Below, one piece after another: positions 22,171 to 31,200 of a DNA stretch of 64,000 bases. The notes under the pieces were generated by a model that ran no database searches, was not told the DNA's origin, and saw nothing but the letters and a program-made list of their open reading frames with translations. Made by a program: the position numbers and the translations under genes. Each line of letters begins with the position of its first letter. Within the stretch, counting starts at the first letter, position 1. This DNA comes from Klebsiella michiganensis (GTDB lineage Bacteria > Pseudomonadota > Gammaproteobacteria > Enterobacterales > Enterobacteriaceae). The DNA is taken from assembly GCA_000963575.1 (NCBI GenBank), contig CP011077.1, positions 3,906,001 to 3,970,000 on the forward strand, in the 5' to 3' direction.

Positions 22171-22918
22171 TGCAGATTTTATGCGCTACAGCCGCCAGCT
22201 TTTGCTGGAAGATGTGGCGATTGAAGGGCAGGAAAAACTGCTGTCCAGCACGGCGCTGGTCGTCGGTCTCGGCGGCTTAGGTTCACCTGCCGCCCTGTAT
22301 CTTGCCGCCGCGGGCGTAGGCAAACTTATCGTCGCGGACGATGACAGGGTGCATATCAGCAACCTTCAGCGCCAAATCCTGTTTACCTCAGAGGATATTG
22401 AGCGCCCGAAATCTTCCGTTGCCCACCAGCATTTGCAGCGCCTGAACCCAGGCGTAAAAATTGTTCCGCTGGCGGAAAGGCTGGCGGGTACCTCGCTGGC
22501 CAAAGTCGTGCGCGAGGCCGATGTGGTGCTGGACTGCTGCGACAATATGGCAACCCGTCAGGCGGTAAACGCCGCCTGCGTGGCCGCAAATAAACCACTT
22601 ATCACCGCCAGCGCCGTCGGCTTTGGCGGCCAGATGATGGTGCTAACGCCCCCCTGGGAACATGGCTGTTACCGCTGCGTCTGGCCTGACGAGAGTGAAC
22701 CTGAACGGAACTGCCGCACCTCTGGCGTTATCGGCCCGGTCGTGGGCGTGATGGGCACCCTTCAGGCGCTGGAGGCCATCAAATTGCTTACCGGGATGGC
22801 ACCTGCTACCGGCGCTCTACGTTTATTTGACGCCCGGCAGCACAGCTGGCGCACGCTGACGATGCAAAAATCAGCCACCTGCCCGGTCTGCGGAGGTCAC
22901 GATGCACATTCAGTTTAA
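22163..22918 (+). CDS. thiF: ThiS adenylyltransferase ThiF
   Basis: This 251-residue E1-like enzyme adenylates the C-terminal glycine of ThiS. The nucleotide-binding motif GLGGLGSP follows the N-terminus, with a DDDRVHISNLQRQ stretch. Zinc-binding cysteine pairs occur at CYRC and CPVCGG, and the ERNCRTSGV cysteine is conserved. I set the start at MNDADFMRYSRQ, as in E. coli; an ATG seven codons upstream lies deeper in thiE. Confidence 0.95.
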   Translation: MNDADFMRYSRQLLLEDVAIEGQEKLLSSTALVVGLGGLGSPAALYLAAAGVGKLIVADDDRVHISNLQRQILFTSEDIERPKSSVAHQHLQRLNPGVKIVPLAERLAGTSLAKVVREADVVLDCCDNMATRQAVNAACVAANKPLITASAVGFGGQMMVLTPPWEHGCYRCVWPDESEPERNCRTSGVIGPVVGVMGTLQALEAIKLLTGMAPATGALRLFDARQHSWRTLTMQKSATCPVCGGHDAHSV

Positions 22919-23102
22919 CGATGAACCTCTGGAGTTGACTCCCGGCCTGACGCTCGCCGCCCTTCTGGCCCAGCTGGATCAGGGCAAAGCTGGCGCGGCG
23001 CTGGCCGTTAACCAAACCATTATCCCGCGCGAACAGTGGAGCAGTTATCTGCTTCGCGAGGGCGACACCATTCTGCTGTTTCAGGCAATTGCCGGGGGCT
23101 GA
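22902..23102 (+). CDS. thiS: Sulfur carrier protein ThiS
   Basis: The 66-residue ubiquitin-like protein ends in the essential Gly-Gly, which ThiF adenylates and which is then thiocarboxylated to carry sulfur for the thiazole ring. It overlaps thiF by 17 bases. Confidence 0.96.
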   Translation: MHIQFNDEPLELTPGLTLAALLAQLDQGKAGAALAVNQTIIPREQWSSYLLREGDTILLFQAIAGG

Positions 23103-23103
23103 T

Positions 23104-23883
23104 ATGTTACAGATTGCCGATAAAACCTTTTCCTCTCGCCTGTTCACCGGCACAGGAAAATTCTCTTCCAGCCAGGTGATGATCGACGCGATTCGCACTT
23201 CTGGCTCACAGCTTGTCACCATGGCGATGAAACGCGTCGACCTGCGTGGCCACAGCGATGACATCCTGCTGCCGCTGCAACAGGCTGGTGTCCATCTTCT
23301 GCCCAATACTTCCGGGGCGAAAACGGCGGAAGAAGCTATTTTTGCGGCTCAGCTTGCCCGCGAAGCGCTGGGAACGCACTGGGTTAAGCTGGAAATTCAT
23401 CCTGACGCCCGCTATTTACTTCCGGACCCGATTGAAACGCTGAAAGCCGCTGAAGCCCTGGTGAAACTGGGATTCGTGGTGCTGCCTTACTGCGGTGCCG
23501 ATCCGGTGTTGTGCAAACGCCTGGAAGAAGCCGGCTGCGCGGCCGTGATGCCGCTCGGCGCTCCGATTGGTTCAAATCAGGGTTTGCAAACCCGCGCGCT
23601 GCTGGAAATCATCATTGAGCAATCCCGCGTGCCGGTTGTCGTAGATGCCGGGATCGGAGCCCCAAGTCATGCGGCCGAAGCGTTGGAAATGGGTGCCTCT
23701 GCCGTGCTGGTAAATACTGCCATTGCGGTCGCCCGTGACCCCGTGCAAATGGCTCAGGCGTTTCGTCTGGCCGTTGAGGCCGGGAGTATTGCGGCACAGG
23801 CCGGGTTAGGTTCACGCCACCAGCAGGCGCAAGCCTCCAGCCCGCTAACTAGCTTCCTGCAGTTTAGCGAGGAGAATGCCTGA
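23104..23883 (+). CDS. thiG: Thiazole synthase ThiG
   Basis: This 259-residue TIM-barrel enzyme builds the thiazole phosphate from deoxyxylulose 5-phosphate, ThiS-thiocarboxylate and dehydroglycine. Motifs include SRLFTGTGKFSS, WVKLEIHPD (which carries the candidate Schiff-base lysine) and VVDAGIGAPSHAAEA. MLQIADKTF was chosen as the start, 2 bases after thiS. Its stop overlaps the thiH start. Confidence 0.95.
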   Translation: MLQIADKTFSSRLFTGTGKFSSSQVMIDAIRTSGSQLVTMAMKRVDLRGHSDDILLPLQQAGVHLLPNTSGAKTAEEAIFAAQLAREALGTHWVKLEIHPDARYLLPDPIETLKAAEALVKLGFVVLPYCGADPVLCKRLEEAGCAAVMPLGAPIGSNQGLQTRALLEIIIEQSRVPVVVDAGIGAPSHAAEALEMGASAVLVNTAIAVARDPVQMAQAFRLAVEAGSIAAQAGLGSRHQQAQASSPLTSFLQFSEENA

Positions 23884-25016
23884 TGGCAGACACCTTTACC
23901 GACCACTGGCGGCAGCTGGACTGGGACGATATCACCCTGAGTATTAACGGTAAGACGGCGGCGGACGTCGAACGGGCACTTCATTCACCCCGCCTGACGC
24001 GGGAGGATTTAATGGCTTTGCTATCCCCCGCGGCCAGCCGCTATCTGGAGCCTCTTGCCCAGCGGGCGCAGCAGCTTACGCGCCAGCGCTTCGGAAATAC
24101 AGTCAGTTTTTACGTGCCGCTCTATCTTTCTAATCTGTGCGCCAACGACTGTACCTATTGCGGCTTTTCCATGAGCAATAAGCTGAAACGCAAAACGCTG
24201 GATGAAGCGGAGATTGAGCGTGAATGCGAGGCAATTCGGGCGCTGGGTTTTGAACACCTTTTGTTGGTCACCGGCGAACATCAGACGAAAGTCGGCATGG
24301 ATTATTTCCGCCAGCATTTGCCGGCTATCCGCAGCCGCTTTAGTTCGCTGCACATGGAAGTTCAGCCGCTGGACGAGCATGAGTATGCCGAACTCAAGAC
24401 TCTCGGGCTTGATGGCGTGATGGTTTACCAGGAAACATACCATCCGGCAACCTACGCCCAGCACCACCTGAAAGGCAACAAGCAGGACTTCTTCTGGCGG
24501 CTGGAAACACCCGACAGGCTGGGACATGCGGGCATTGATAAAATTGGCCTTGGCGCGCTGATTGGGCTGTCGGACAGCTGGCGCACCGACTGTTTTATGC
24601 TGGCTGAACATCTGCTCTGGCTACAGCAGCGTTACTGGCAAAGCCGATATTCTATCTCCTTCCCACGCCTGCGCCCGTGCACCGGCGGCGTAGAGCCAGC
24701 CTCAATCATGACTGAACAGCAGCTGGTGCAGGTGATCTGCGCGTTCCGTCTGCTTGCGCCGGACGTGGAGCTGTCGCTTTCAACCCGAGAATCACCGTGG
24801 TTCCGCGACCATGTGATCCCGCTGGCGATTAATAATGTCAGCGCGTTTTCAAAAACCCAGCCGGGCGGCTATGCCGATAATCACCCGGAACTTGAGCAGT
24901 TTGCTCCGCACGATGGCCGAACGCCGCAGGAAGTTGCCGCCGTGCTCCGTCAGTCAGGTTTACAGCCTGTCTGGAAAGACTGGGATCACTTTTTGGGGAG
25001 GAGTGCGCAACCCTGA
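23883..25016 (+). CDS. thiH: 2-iminoacetate synthase ThiH (tyrosine lyase)
   Basis: This 377-residue radical-SAM enzyme cleaves tyrosine to dehydroglycine and p-cresol, supplying ThiG. The radical-SAM cysteines are in CANDCTYCGF. Motifs PRLRPCTGG and LSTRES follow. It is the last gene of the thi operon. No clear U-rich terminator follows, only the hairpins at 25109-25164. Confidence 0.96.
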   Translation: MADTFTDHWRQLDWDDITLSINGKTAADVERALHSPRLTREDLMALLSPAASRYLEPLAQRAQQLTRQRFGNTVSFYVPLYLSNLCANDCTYCGFSMSNKLKRKTLDEAEIERECEAIRALGFEHLLLVTGEHQTKVGMDYFRQHLPAIRSRFSSLHMEVQPLDEHEYAELKTLGLDGVMVYQETYHPATYAQHHLKGNKQDFFWRLETPDRLGHAGIDKIGLGALIGLSDSWRTDCFMLAEHLLWLQQRYWQSRYSISFPRLRPCTGGVEPASIMTEQQLVQVICAFRLLAPDVELSLSTRESPWFRDHVIPLAINNVSAFSKTQPGGYADNHPELEQFAPHDGRTPQEVAAVLRQSGLQPVWKDWDHFLGRSAQP

Positions 25017-25108
25017 TGTAACACACTGCAAGGGGAAGGATAAGTTTCGGTATTTACCGTAAGAACGCCGCCAGGCCATTGCCGCTTATCTGCCGATCCA
25101 ATACTGTC

Positions 25109-25164
25109 CTCCGGTCAGCACAGATGACTGACCGGAGCGGCAGCAAAGGCTCCTTCATGCCGCT
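25109..25164 (+). other. Two hairpins downstream of thiH
   Basis: A perfect 10-bp inverted repeat (CTCCGGTCAG / CTGACCGGAG, 25109-25137) is followed at once by a 7-bp one (AGCGGCA / TGCCGCT, 25136-25164). Neither has a T-tract. They may protect the thi mRNA 3' end or help Rho-dependent ending. The surrounding 319-base gap (25017-25335) otherwise holds only the promoter of the next gene. Confidence 0.5.
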
Positions 25165-25237
25165 CCGCCTTCACAATTCCTGTCTTGATTCTTCGAGAAA
25201 AAGCAAAAATGTAACCGGTTTCAGTTTTCCAGGGTTT

Positions 25238-25303
25238 CTTTTGTGATACCTGACACACAATCGGGTTAAAGCGGTTGTTGCCGCCCCCTCTGACGGATAA
25301 ATA
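25238..25303 (+). promoter_or_regulatory. CRP-type promoter of the PTS IIB-IIA pair
   Basis: TGTGA-TACCTG-ACACA (25242-25257) matches nine of ten core bases of the CRP site. A TTGTTG box (25275-25280), 17-base spacer and TAAATA (25298-25303) could be the promoter. The CRP centre would then lie near -60.5, the class I spacing. Inference from sequence only. Confidence 0.45.
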
Positions 25304-25335
25304 TCTCTGTATCCTTCGGACATTGAGAGCGAACT

Positions 25336-25641
25336 ATGAAAAATATCGTGTTGTGTTGTGCTGCAGGTATGTCGACCAGCATCCTGGTTCAACGTATGGT
25401 TGATGCCGCACAAAAGAAAGGCATCGAGGTCTCAATCAAGGCTGTGCCCGTGGCAGAGTTTAAAGAGAACATCGAACGCGCCGACATCGTTCTGCTTGGT
25501 CCGCAGGTGAAATACGAGCAGGCCAAACTTCAGGCTCTTGCCGATCCTCTGGGTAAAAAAGTCGCCGTTATCGACATGATGGATTACGGTTTGATGAAGG
25601 GCGACGTGGTGCTTGATAAAGCCCTGAAAATGATGGAGTAA
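25336..25641 (+). CDS. PTS lactose/cellobiose-type enzyme IIB
   Basis: The 101-residue protein is a IIB of the lactose/N,N'-diacetylchitobiose family. The phospho-acceptor loop CCAAGMSTS near the N-terminus carries the active Cys8. VLLGPQVKYE and the central VIDMMDYG match the fold. It would accept phosphate from the neighbouring IIA and pass it to a sugar held by a membrane IIC. No IIC lies nearby. The next gene starts 3 bases later. It resembles ChbB but I would not name the substrate. Confidence 0.88.
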   Translation: MKNIVLCCAAGMSTSILVQRMVDAAQKKGIEVSIKAVPVAEFKENIERADIVLLGPQVKYEQAKLQALADPLGKKVAVIDMMDYGLMKGDVVLDKALKMME

Positions 25642-25644
25642 GAT

Positions 25645-25962
25645 GTGGAAGATTTAGAATCAATTATTATGGAACTGCTGGTCAATGCCGGCAGCGCACG
25701 TAGCCAGGCCCTGACCGCTCTGCAGCTGGCGCGTAAAGGTGACTTTGAGGGTGCCGAGAAGGCAATGGAAGAGTCACACGAATTCGTTAAACACGCCCAT
25801 AAAATCCAGACCCAGCTGATTGGCCTGGATGAAGGCTCCGGCAAACTGCCGGTCAACCTGATTACCGTTCACTCTCAGGATCACCTGATGAACGCCATGG
25901 TAATTCAGGATCTGGCTACCGATATGATTGAGCTTTATCGCCGTCTGCCGCTGGTGAAATAA
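25645..25962 (+). CDS. PTS lactose/cellobiose-type enzyme IIA
   Basis: The 105-residue helical protein is a IIA of the lactose/chitobiose family. The active histidine is His76 in VHSQDHLM, with the second conserved His80. It starts at GTG 25645, three bases after the IIB stop; an internal ATG at 25669 would remove the first helix turn. IIA takes phosphate from HPr. The pair is followed by a strong terminator, so this is a two-gene operon lacking the IIC permease and any glycosidase. Confidence 0.88.
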   Translation: MEDLESIIMELLVNAGSARSQALTALQLARKGDFEGAEKAMEESHEFVKHAHKIQTQLIGLDEGSGKLPVNLITVHSQDHLMNAMVIQDLATDMIELYRRLPLVK

Positions 25963-25981
25963 GTTCGCCCAGCCTGACCAG

Positions 25982-26014
25982 ACAAAATGTCCGCGTTGCG
26001 GGCATTTTGTTTTT
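25982..26014 (+). terminator. Terminator of the PTS pair
   Basis: ACAAAATGTCCGC-GTT-GCGGGCATTTTGT followed by TTTT is a long, strong intrinsic hairpin 20 bases after IIA. It isolates the two-gene operon from the AraC-type gene. Confidence 0.92.
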
Positions 26015-26110
26015 CACCTACGTCTACTGCTAAAAGTTGCGATCTGCCTTTCTCCTTGTTTTGTGGCATAACACTGCATAAAGCCTTGAGCTGCATTCTC
26101 AGAGATTACT

Positions 26111-27124
26111 ATGCCCGCAATTCCACTGCCTTTTTACACGTTAACCGTTCTCTTTCTTCTGCTGTTGAAGATCTTGCTTTCCCGCCATGCGGCGTACCGT
26201 AATGTGGCGATTTTCCTCTCGGGATGTGCAATTCTGGTCCTGCTTTCGGCACTAAGGTGGACGTTTGACGCCATCATTCTGCGCCAGCTCCAGTCTCTGG
26301 CCGCGATTGCTCTTCCACCGCTGGCCTGGTACTGCTTTAACGGGCAGCGCGCTGGGCGAAAACACGCCGCCCACTGGCTTGCCCCTGTTTTAGCGCTGAC
26401 CGTTAATCTCGCGGCGCCAGCGATGACAGATGCCGCATTGATGCTCTTGTTTATCGGATATGGCTCCATCCTGATCAAAATATCCCGGCAGGGCGTTGAT
26501 ACCTTTGTTTTCAGCCGTATAAGCGATGCTAACACCGCGGCATCAATGACTTTTTTCGCGGGGTGTTTCCTTTGTTTTTCCGGCGCAGTTGATTTAGCAA
26601 TAGCGGTAGATTTCCGTTTCTTTGAAGGTGCACAGGCCCCGATATTGGTGGCGCTATCCCAGACACTGTTACTGCCGTTTATCGGCATAGCTATTGTATT
26701 TAATGGAAAAATAGCGCCGCCACCAGAGGTGCTTAGTGCTCAGAAAGACCCTGCGGCGGAGCACAATGACGAGGAGCTGACGGCGGCATACCATCGTATT
26801 GAAAAAGCCCTCTTAGAAGGTAAGCTGTTTCTTGATCCCGACATTACGCTCAGCCTCATCGGAGAAGCATCCGGGATAGCGCCAAGGCAGCTTTCACGGG
26901 CCGTAAATCAGATCTGCGGCTGCAATGTCTCTCAGTGGGTCAACGGGTTTCGCGTCAGGCACGCTCAGAAACTGCTGCGCAACACCAGCGCCCCGGTGAC
27001 CCAAATCATGCTGGACTCAGGCTTCTCAACAAAATCCCACTTCAATAAAGAGTTTGCCCGCTTTAGCGGGTCAACCCCGACGGACTACCGGCGTTTAGCG
27101 GGTGAAAATCTAGTGCCTGATTAA
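26111..27124 (+). CDS. Membrane-anchored AraC-family regulator
   Basis: This 337-residue protein has about seven hydrophobic segments in residues 1-200 (near 8-24, 31-50, 62-77, 88-104, 106-122, 143-165 and 176-197). After an acidic linker it carries an AraC-type helix-turn-helix domain (about 230-335), with ISLSLIGEASGI-like first and IMLDSGFSTKSHFNKEFARFSG second helix-turn-helix. The layout suggests a one-component sensor whose membrane part detects a signal and whose cytoplasmic end binds DNA. Its 3' end overlaps the convergent hydrolase gene by 62 bases. I recognise the family architecture but not a named member. Confidence 0.8.
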   Translation: MPAIPLPFYTLTVLFLLLLKILLSRHAAYRNVAIFLSGCAILVLLSALRWTFDAIILRQLQSLAAIALPPLAWYCFNGQRAGRKHAAHWLAPVLALTVNLAAPAMTDAALMLLFIGYGSILIKISRQGVDTFVFSRISDANTAASMTFFAGCFLCFSGAVDLAIAVDFRFFEGAQAPILVALSQTLLLPFIGIAIVFNGKIAPPPEVLSAQKDPAAEHNDEELTAAYHRIEKALLEGKLFLDPDITLSLIGEASGIAPRQLSRAVNQICGCNVSQWVNGFRVRHAQKLLRNTSAPVTQIMLDSGFSTKSHFNKEFARFSGSTPTDYRRLAGENLVPD

Positions 27125-28127
27125 CAAATTCGCCGATCTCACGGCCAAGCGACGCATGGATGGCCGCTCTGCTAACGGAGCCACCATCCTGGCAGACAAT
27201 GCCCTCCCCCGGGTTTTCCTTCTCAATAAGTTCGGCGGCACCTGGCTTGCATAATTGCATAAAGCTAAAATGCGTAGCCCCCAGCACGCTAACGTCCTGC
27301 CGCTGTTTTTGAGGAATGTAACGCGCCAGATAGGCCGACTCGAGACTGGCAGGAAGCTCTTCGCTGTCAGACTGGGCGGACATGATCAGAACCGGGATCG
27401 CTATTTGCGCCAGGCTGGAGGGTGAAAAGCCTCGGGCCAGGCCAAGATCGAGCGAGACAATGGCTTTGATACGCGGATCGCGGGCATTGTTCGACAGTGG
27501 GGCCGCCGACTCCTGCCGGTCTATCCCTAAGGTATGCCGCAGTTTACAGCCAGACAATACTGAATGCAGTTTACAATCCTGTAAGAACCGGTCAGCGTCA
27601 AAACGCCCACCAGCCAGTTCCAGCACCGTCCAACCGCCTAATGAATGCCCTATGGCCGCGATACGCTGCGGATCGATCTTCCCGGCAATGTCTGGCGAAG
27701 CAATCAGTTCGTCCAATACTCGCCGGAGATCCTGGGGACGCTGCCAAAGCCGTTGTGCTTCGGCCTCGTTTTTATTGCCAGATGTTGTCCCTGGGTGATT
27801 CACCGCCGCAACAATATAGCCCTGAGCGGCCATCAGACTTGCCAGCCAGTTCAGATTGCGCCAGTTGCCGCCATACCCATGGGAAAGCAGCAACAGCGGG
27901 TGCATGTCATTGTCCGGGGTGGCATTCAACAACGCGCGCGTCCCGATAAATACAACGTTATCGCCAACAAGTTCTGGATTGCCCGTCTGCCGGGTCGGAT
28001 ACCAAACGGCAATTTCAAGAGGCCGGGAACCATGTTCATCCAGTAAGTGCTGGCGAAAAGCAGTTTCACCATAGGCAGTCTGGCTGAACATGCAGAACAA
28101 GCTAAAAAGGAAAAAAATCCGTGACAT
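27063..28127 (-). CDS. Secreted alpha/beta hydrolase (dienelactone hydrolase-like)
   Basis: The 354-residue protein starts MSRIFFLFSLFCMFSQTAYG, a classical signal peptide, so it should be periplasmic. I preferred this ATG (with CTGGAG upstream) to one 11 codons earlier. The alpha/beta-hydrolase core shows an HGYGG oxyanion region, the nucleophile elbow GHSLGG and a late THFSF histidine. It resembles the dienelactone hydrolase / platelet-activating-factor acetylhydrolase group. The substrate is unknown. Its 3' end overlaps the AraC-type gene and its 5' end faces the rpoC terminator. Confidence 0.78.
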   Translation of the reverse strand: MSRIFFLFSLFCMFSQTAYGETAFRQHLLDEHGSRPLEIAVWYPTRQTGNPELVGDNVVFIGTRALLNATPDNDMHPLLLLSHGYGGNWRNLNWLASLMAAQGYIVAAVNHPGTTSGNKNEAEAQRLWQRPQDLRRVLDELIASPDIAGKIDPQRIAAIGHSLGGWTVLELAGGRFDADRFLQDCKLHSVLSGCKLRHTLGIDRQESAAPLSNNARDPRIKAIVSLDLGLARGFSPSSLAQIAIPVLIMSAQSDSEELPASLESAYLARYIPQKQRQDVSVLGATHFSFMQLCKPGAAELIEKENPGEGIVCQDGGSVSRAAIHASLGREIGEFVNQALDFHPLNAGSPSGLTR

Positions 28128-28230
28128 TGTGATTCTCCAGTGAAGTAAACAGGGCTGCATTCTGTTTATATTCGCTGGGTGAATCGTCCTGAAACACGAT
28201 CGAGGACCTGTCTTTTTCCGGTTTCAGGCA

Positions 28231-28259
28231 TAAAAAAACCCGCCGAAGCGGGTTTTTTA
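28231..28259 (-). terminator. rpoBC operon terminator
   Basis: AAAAAAACCCGCC-GAA-GCGGGTTTTTT lies 20 bases past rpoC. On the minus strand it ends with a strong T-run, and it works in either direction. Confidence 0.92.
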
Positions 28260-28278
28260 TTTCAGGCGTATCGAGCGA

Positions 28279-31200
28279 TTACTCGTCGTTACCGCCCAGG
28301 CCTGCGTTCAGCAGCTCTGCCAGGCTGGCAGAAGCGTCTTCAGCAGTCACCTGAGGTGCCGCAGGAATTTCACCCGCTGCACGGCGACGCATACGATCCT
28401 GGTGGTACGCATAACCGGTACCGGCCGGGATCAGACGACCCACGATAACGTTCTCTTTCAGGCCGCGCAGTTCGTCGCGTTTACCCGCAACAGCTGCTTC
28501 GGTCAGCACTCGAGTGGTCTCCTGGAACGATGCCGCGGAGATGAAGGACTCGGTTGCCAGAGAGGCTTTGGTGATACCCAGCAGATCGCGCATGTAGGTC
28601 ACGTTGATCTTGCCGTTCGCATCCAGTTCGCGGTTAGCGATCTTAATGCGAGAGTATTCAGCCTGCTCGCCTTCCAGGAAGTCGGAGCTGCCTGCATTAA
28701 CGATGGTTGCTTTACGCAGCATCTGACGAACGATAACTTCGATGTGCTTATCGTTAATCTTAACGCCTTGCAGACGGTAAACGTCCTGTACTTCGTTAGT
28801 GATGTAACGAGTTACAGCGTACACGCCACGCAGACGCAGGATGTCGTGCGGAGACTCTGGGCCATCGGAAACTACGTCACCACGTTCAACGCGCTCACCT
28901 TCGAACACGTTAAGCTGACGCCATTTCGGAATCATCTCTTCGTACGGTTCGCTACCGTCTACCGGGGTGATAACCAGACGACGTTTGCCTTTGGTTTCTT
29001 TACCGAAGGAAATGATGCCGCTGATTTCAGCCAGAATTGCCGGCTCTTTCGGACGACGGGCTTCGAACAGATCCGCAACGCGTGGCAGACCACCGGTAAT
29101 ATCCTTGGTACCGCCGGATTCCTGTGGAATACGCGCCAGGGTGTCACCGGAGCTGATCTGAATGCCATCTTCCAGCTGAACAATCGCTTTACCCGGCAGG
29201 AAGTACTGAGCCGGCATATCGGTGCCAGGGATCAGAACGTCGTTGCCTTTAGCATCAACGATTTTCAGAGCAGGACGCAGGTCTTTACCGCCCGCAGTAC
29301 GCTCAGCGGAATCCAGAACCACCAGAGAAGACAGACCGGTCAGCTCGTCGGTCTGACGAGTAATGGTCTGGCCGTCAATCATGTCAGTGAAGCGGATGAA
29401 ACCACTTACTTCGGTGATAACCGGCATGGTGTGTGGATCCCAGTTTGCTACGGTTTCACCGCCGGCAACCTGCTCGCCATCACCTTTCGCCATAATAGCA
29501 CCGTAAGGCACTTTATAGCTCTCTTTGGTACGACCGAATTCGTCGATCAGTTTCAGCTCGGTGTTACGGGAAGTGATAACCAGTTTACCGCTGGAGTTCA
29601 CAACCGACTTCGCGTTGCTGAGCTTGATGCTACCTTTGTTCTTAACCTGAATGCTGGACTCAGCAGCAGAACGGGATGCCGCACCACCGATGTGGAACGT
29701 ACGCATCGTCAGCTGTGTACCAGGTTCACCGATGGACTGTGCCGCGATAACCCCGATAGCTTCACCTTTGTTGATGATGTGACCACGAGCCAGGTCGCGA
29801 CCGTAGCAGTGAGCACACACGCCGAAGTCAGTTTCGCAACCTACTACGGAACGGACTTTCACGCTGTCAACAGAGTTAGCTTCCAGCAGGTCACACCACT
29901 GTTCGTGCAGCAGAGTGTTGCGTGGAACCAGGATATCCGCAGTGCCAGGCTTCAGAATGTCTTCCGCAGTCACACGACCCAGTACGCGATCGCGCAGCGG
30001 CTCTTTAACGTCGCCACCTTCGATAACCGGCGTCATGGTGATGCCTTCCAGGGTGCCACAGTCGTCTTCAGTCACGACCAGGTCCTGTGCAACGTCTACC
30101 AGACGACGCGTCAGGTAACCGGAGTTAGCAGTTTTCAGTGCGGTATCCGCCAGACCTTTACGAGCACCGTGCGTGGAGATGAAGTACTGGAGTACGTTCA
30201 GACCTTCACGGAAGTTCGCGGTGATTGGCGTTTCGATGATGGAGCCATCTGGCTTAGCCATCAGACCACGCATACCGGCCAGCTGACGAATCTGCGCTGC
30301 AGAACCACGAGCACCGGAGTCGGCCATCATGTAGATGCTGTTGAAGGAAACCTGCTGCTCTTCAACGCCGTCACGGTTAATCACGGTTTCGGTTTGCAGG
30401 TTATCCATCATCGCTTTGGATACACGATCGTTCGCCGCAGCCCAGATATCGATAACTTTGTTATAGCGTTCGCCAGCGGTAACCAGACCGGACTGGAACT
30501 GTTCCTGGATCTCAGCAACTTCAGCTTCCGCTTCGCTGATGATCTCGTGTTTTTTCTCCGGGATGACCATGTCATCAATACCAACGGATGCACCTGAACG
30601 CGCTGCATAAGCAAAGCCGGTGTACATCGTCTGGTCCGCAAAAATAACGGTCGGTTTCAGGCCCAGAATACGGTAGCAGGTGTTCAGCATCTTAGAGATG
30701 GCCTTCTTGCCCAGCGCCTGGTTGACGATGGAGAAAGGCAGACCTTTCGGTACGATCATCCACAGAATCGCACGACCAATGGTAGTGTCGATCAGGCTGG
30801 TTTTCGCAACGAATGTGCCCTGAGCATCTTTTTCGTATTCGGTGATACGCACTTTAACGCGCGCATGCAGAGAGGCCAGGCCAGCGCGATAAATACGCTC
30901 AGCTTCTTTAGGGCCAGTCAGCACCATGCCTTCGCCTTTGGCGTTAACACAGTCACGGGTCATGTAGTACAGACCCAATACAACGTCCTGAGAAGGAACG
31001 ATGATTGGCTCGCCGTTCGCTGGGGACAGGATGTTGTTGGTAGACATCATCAGCGCACGCGCTTCCAGCTGAGCTTCAAGCGTCAGTGGAACGTGTACTG
31101 CCATCTGGTCACCATCGAAGTCGGCGTTATAGGCCGCACAAACCAGCGGGTGCAGCTGGATAGCTTTACCTTCGATCAGAACAGGTTCAAATGCCTGGAT

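Noticed and set aside
28402..30597. 731-codon ORF antisense to rpoC
   Set aside because: It is a shadow of the strongly biased rpoC codons. It lacks a ribosome site and any recognisable domain.
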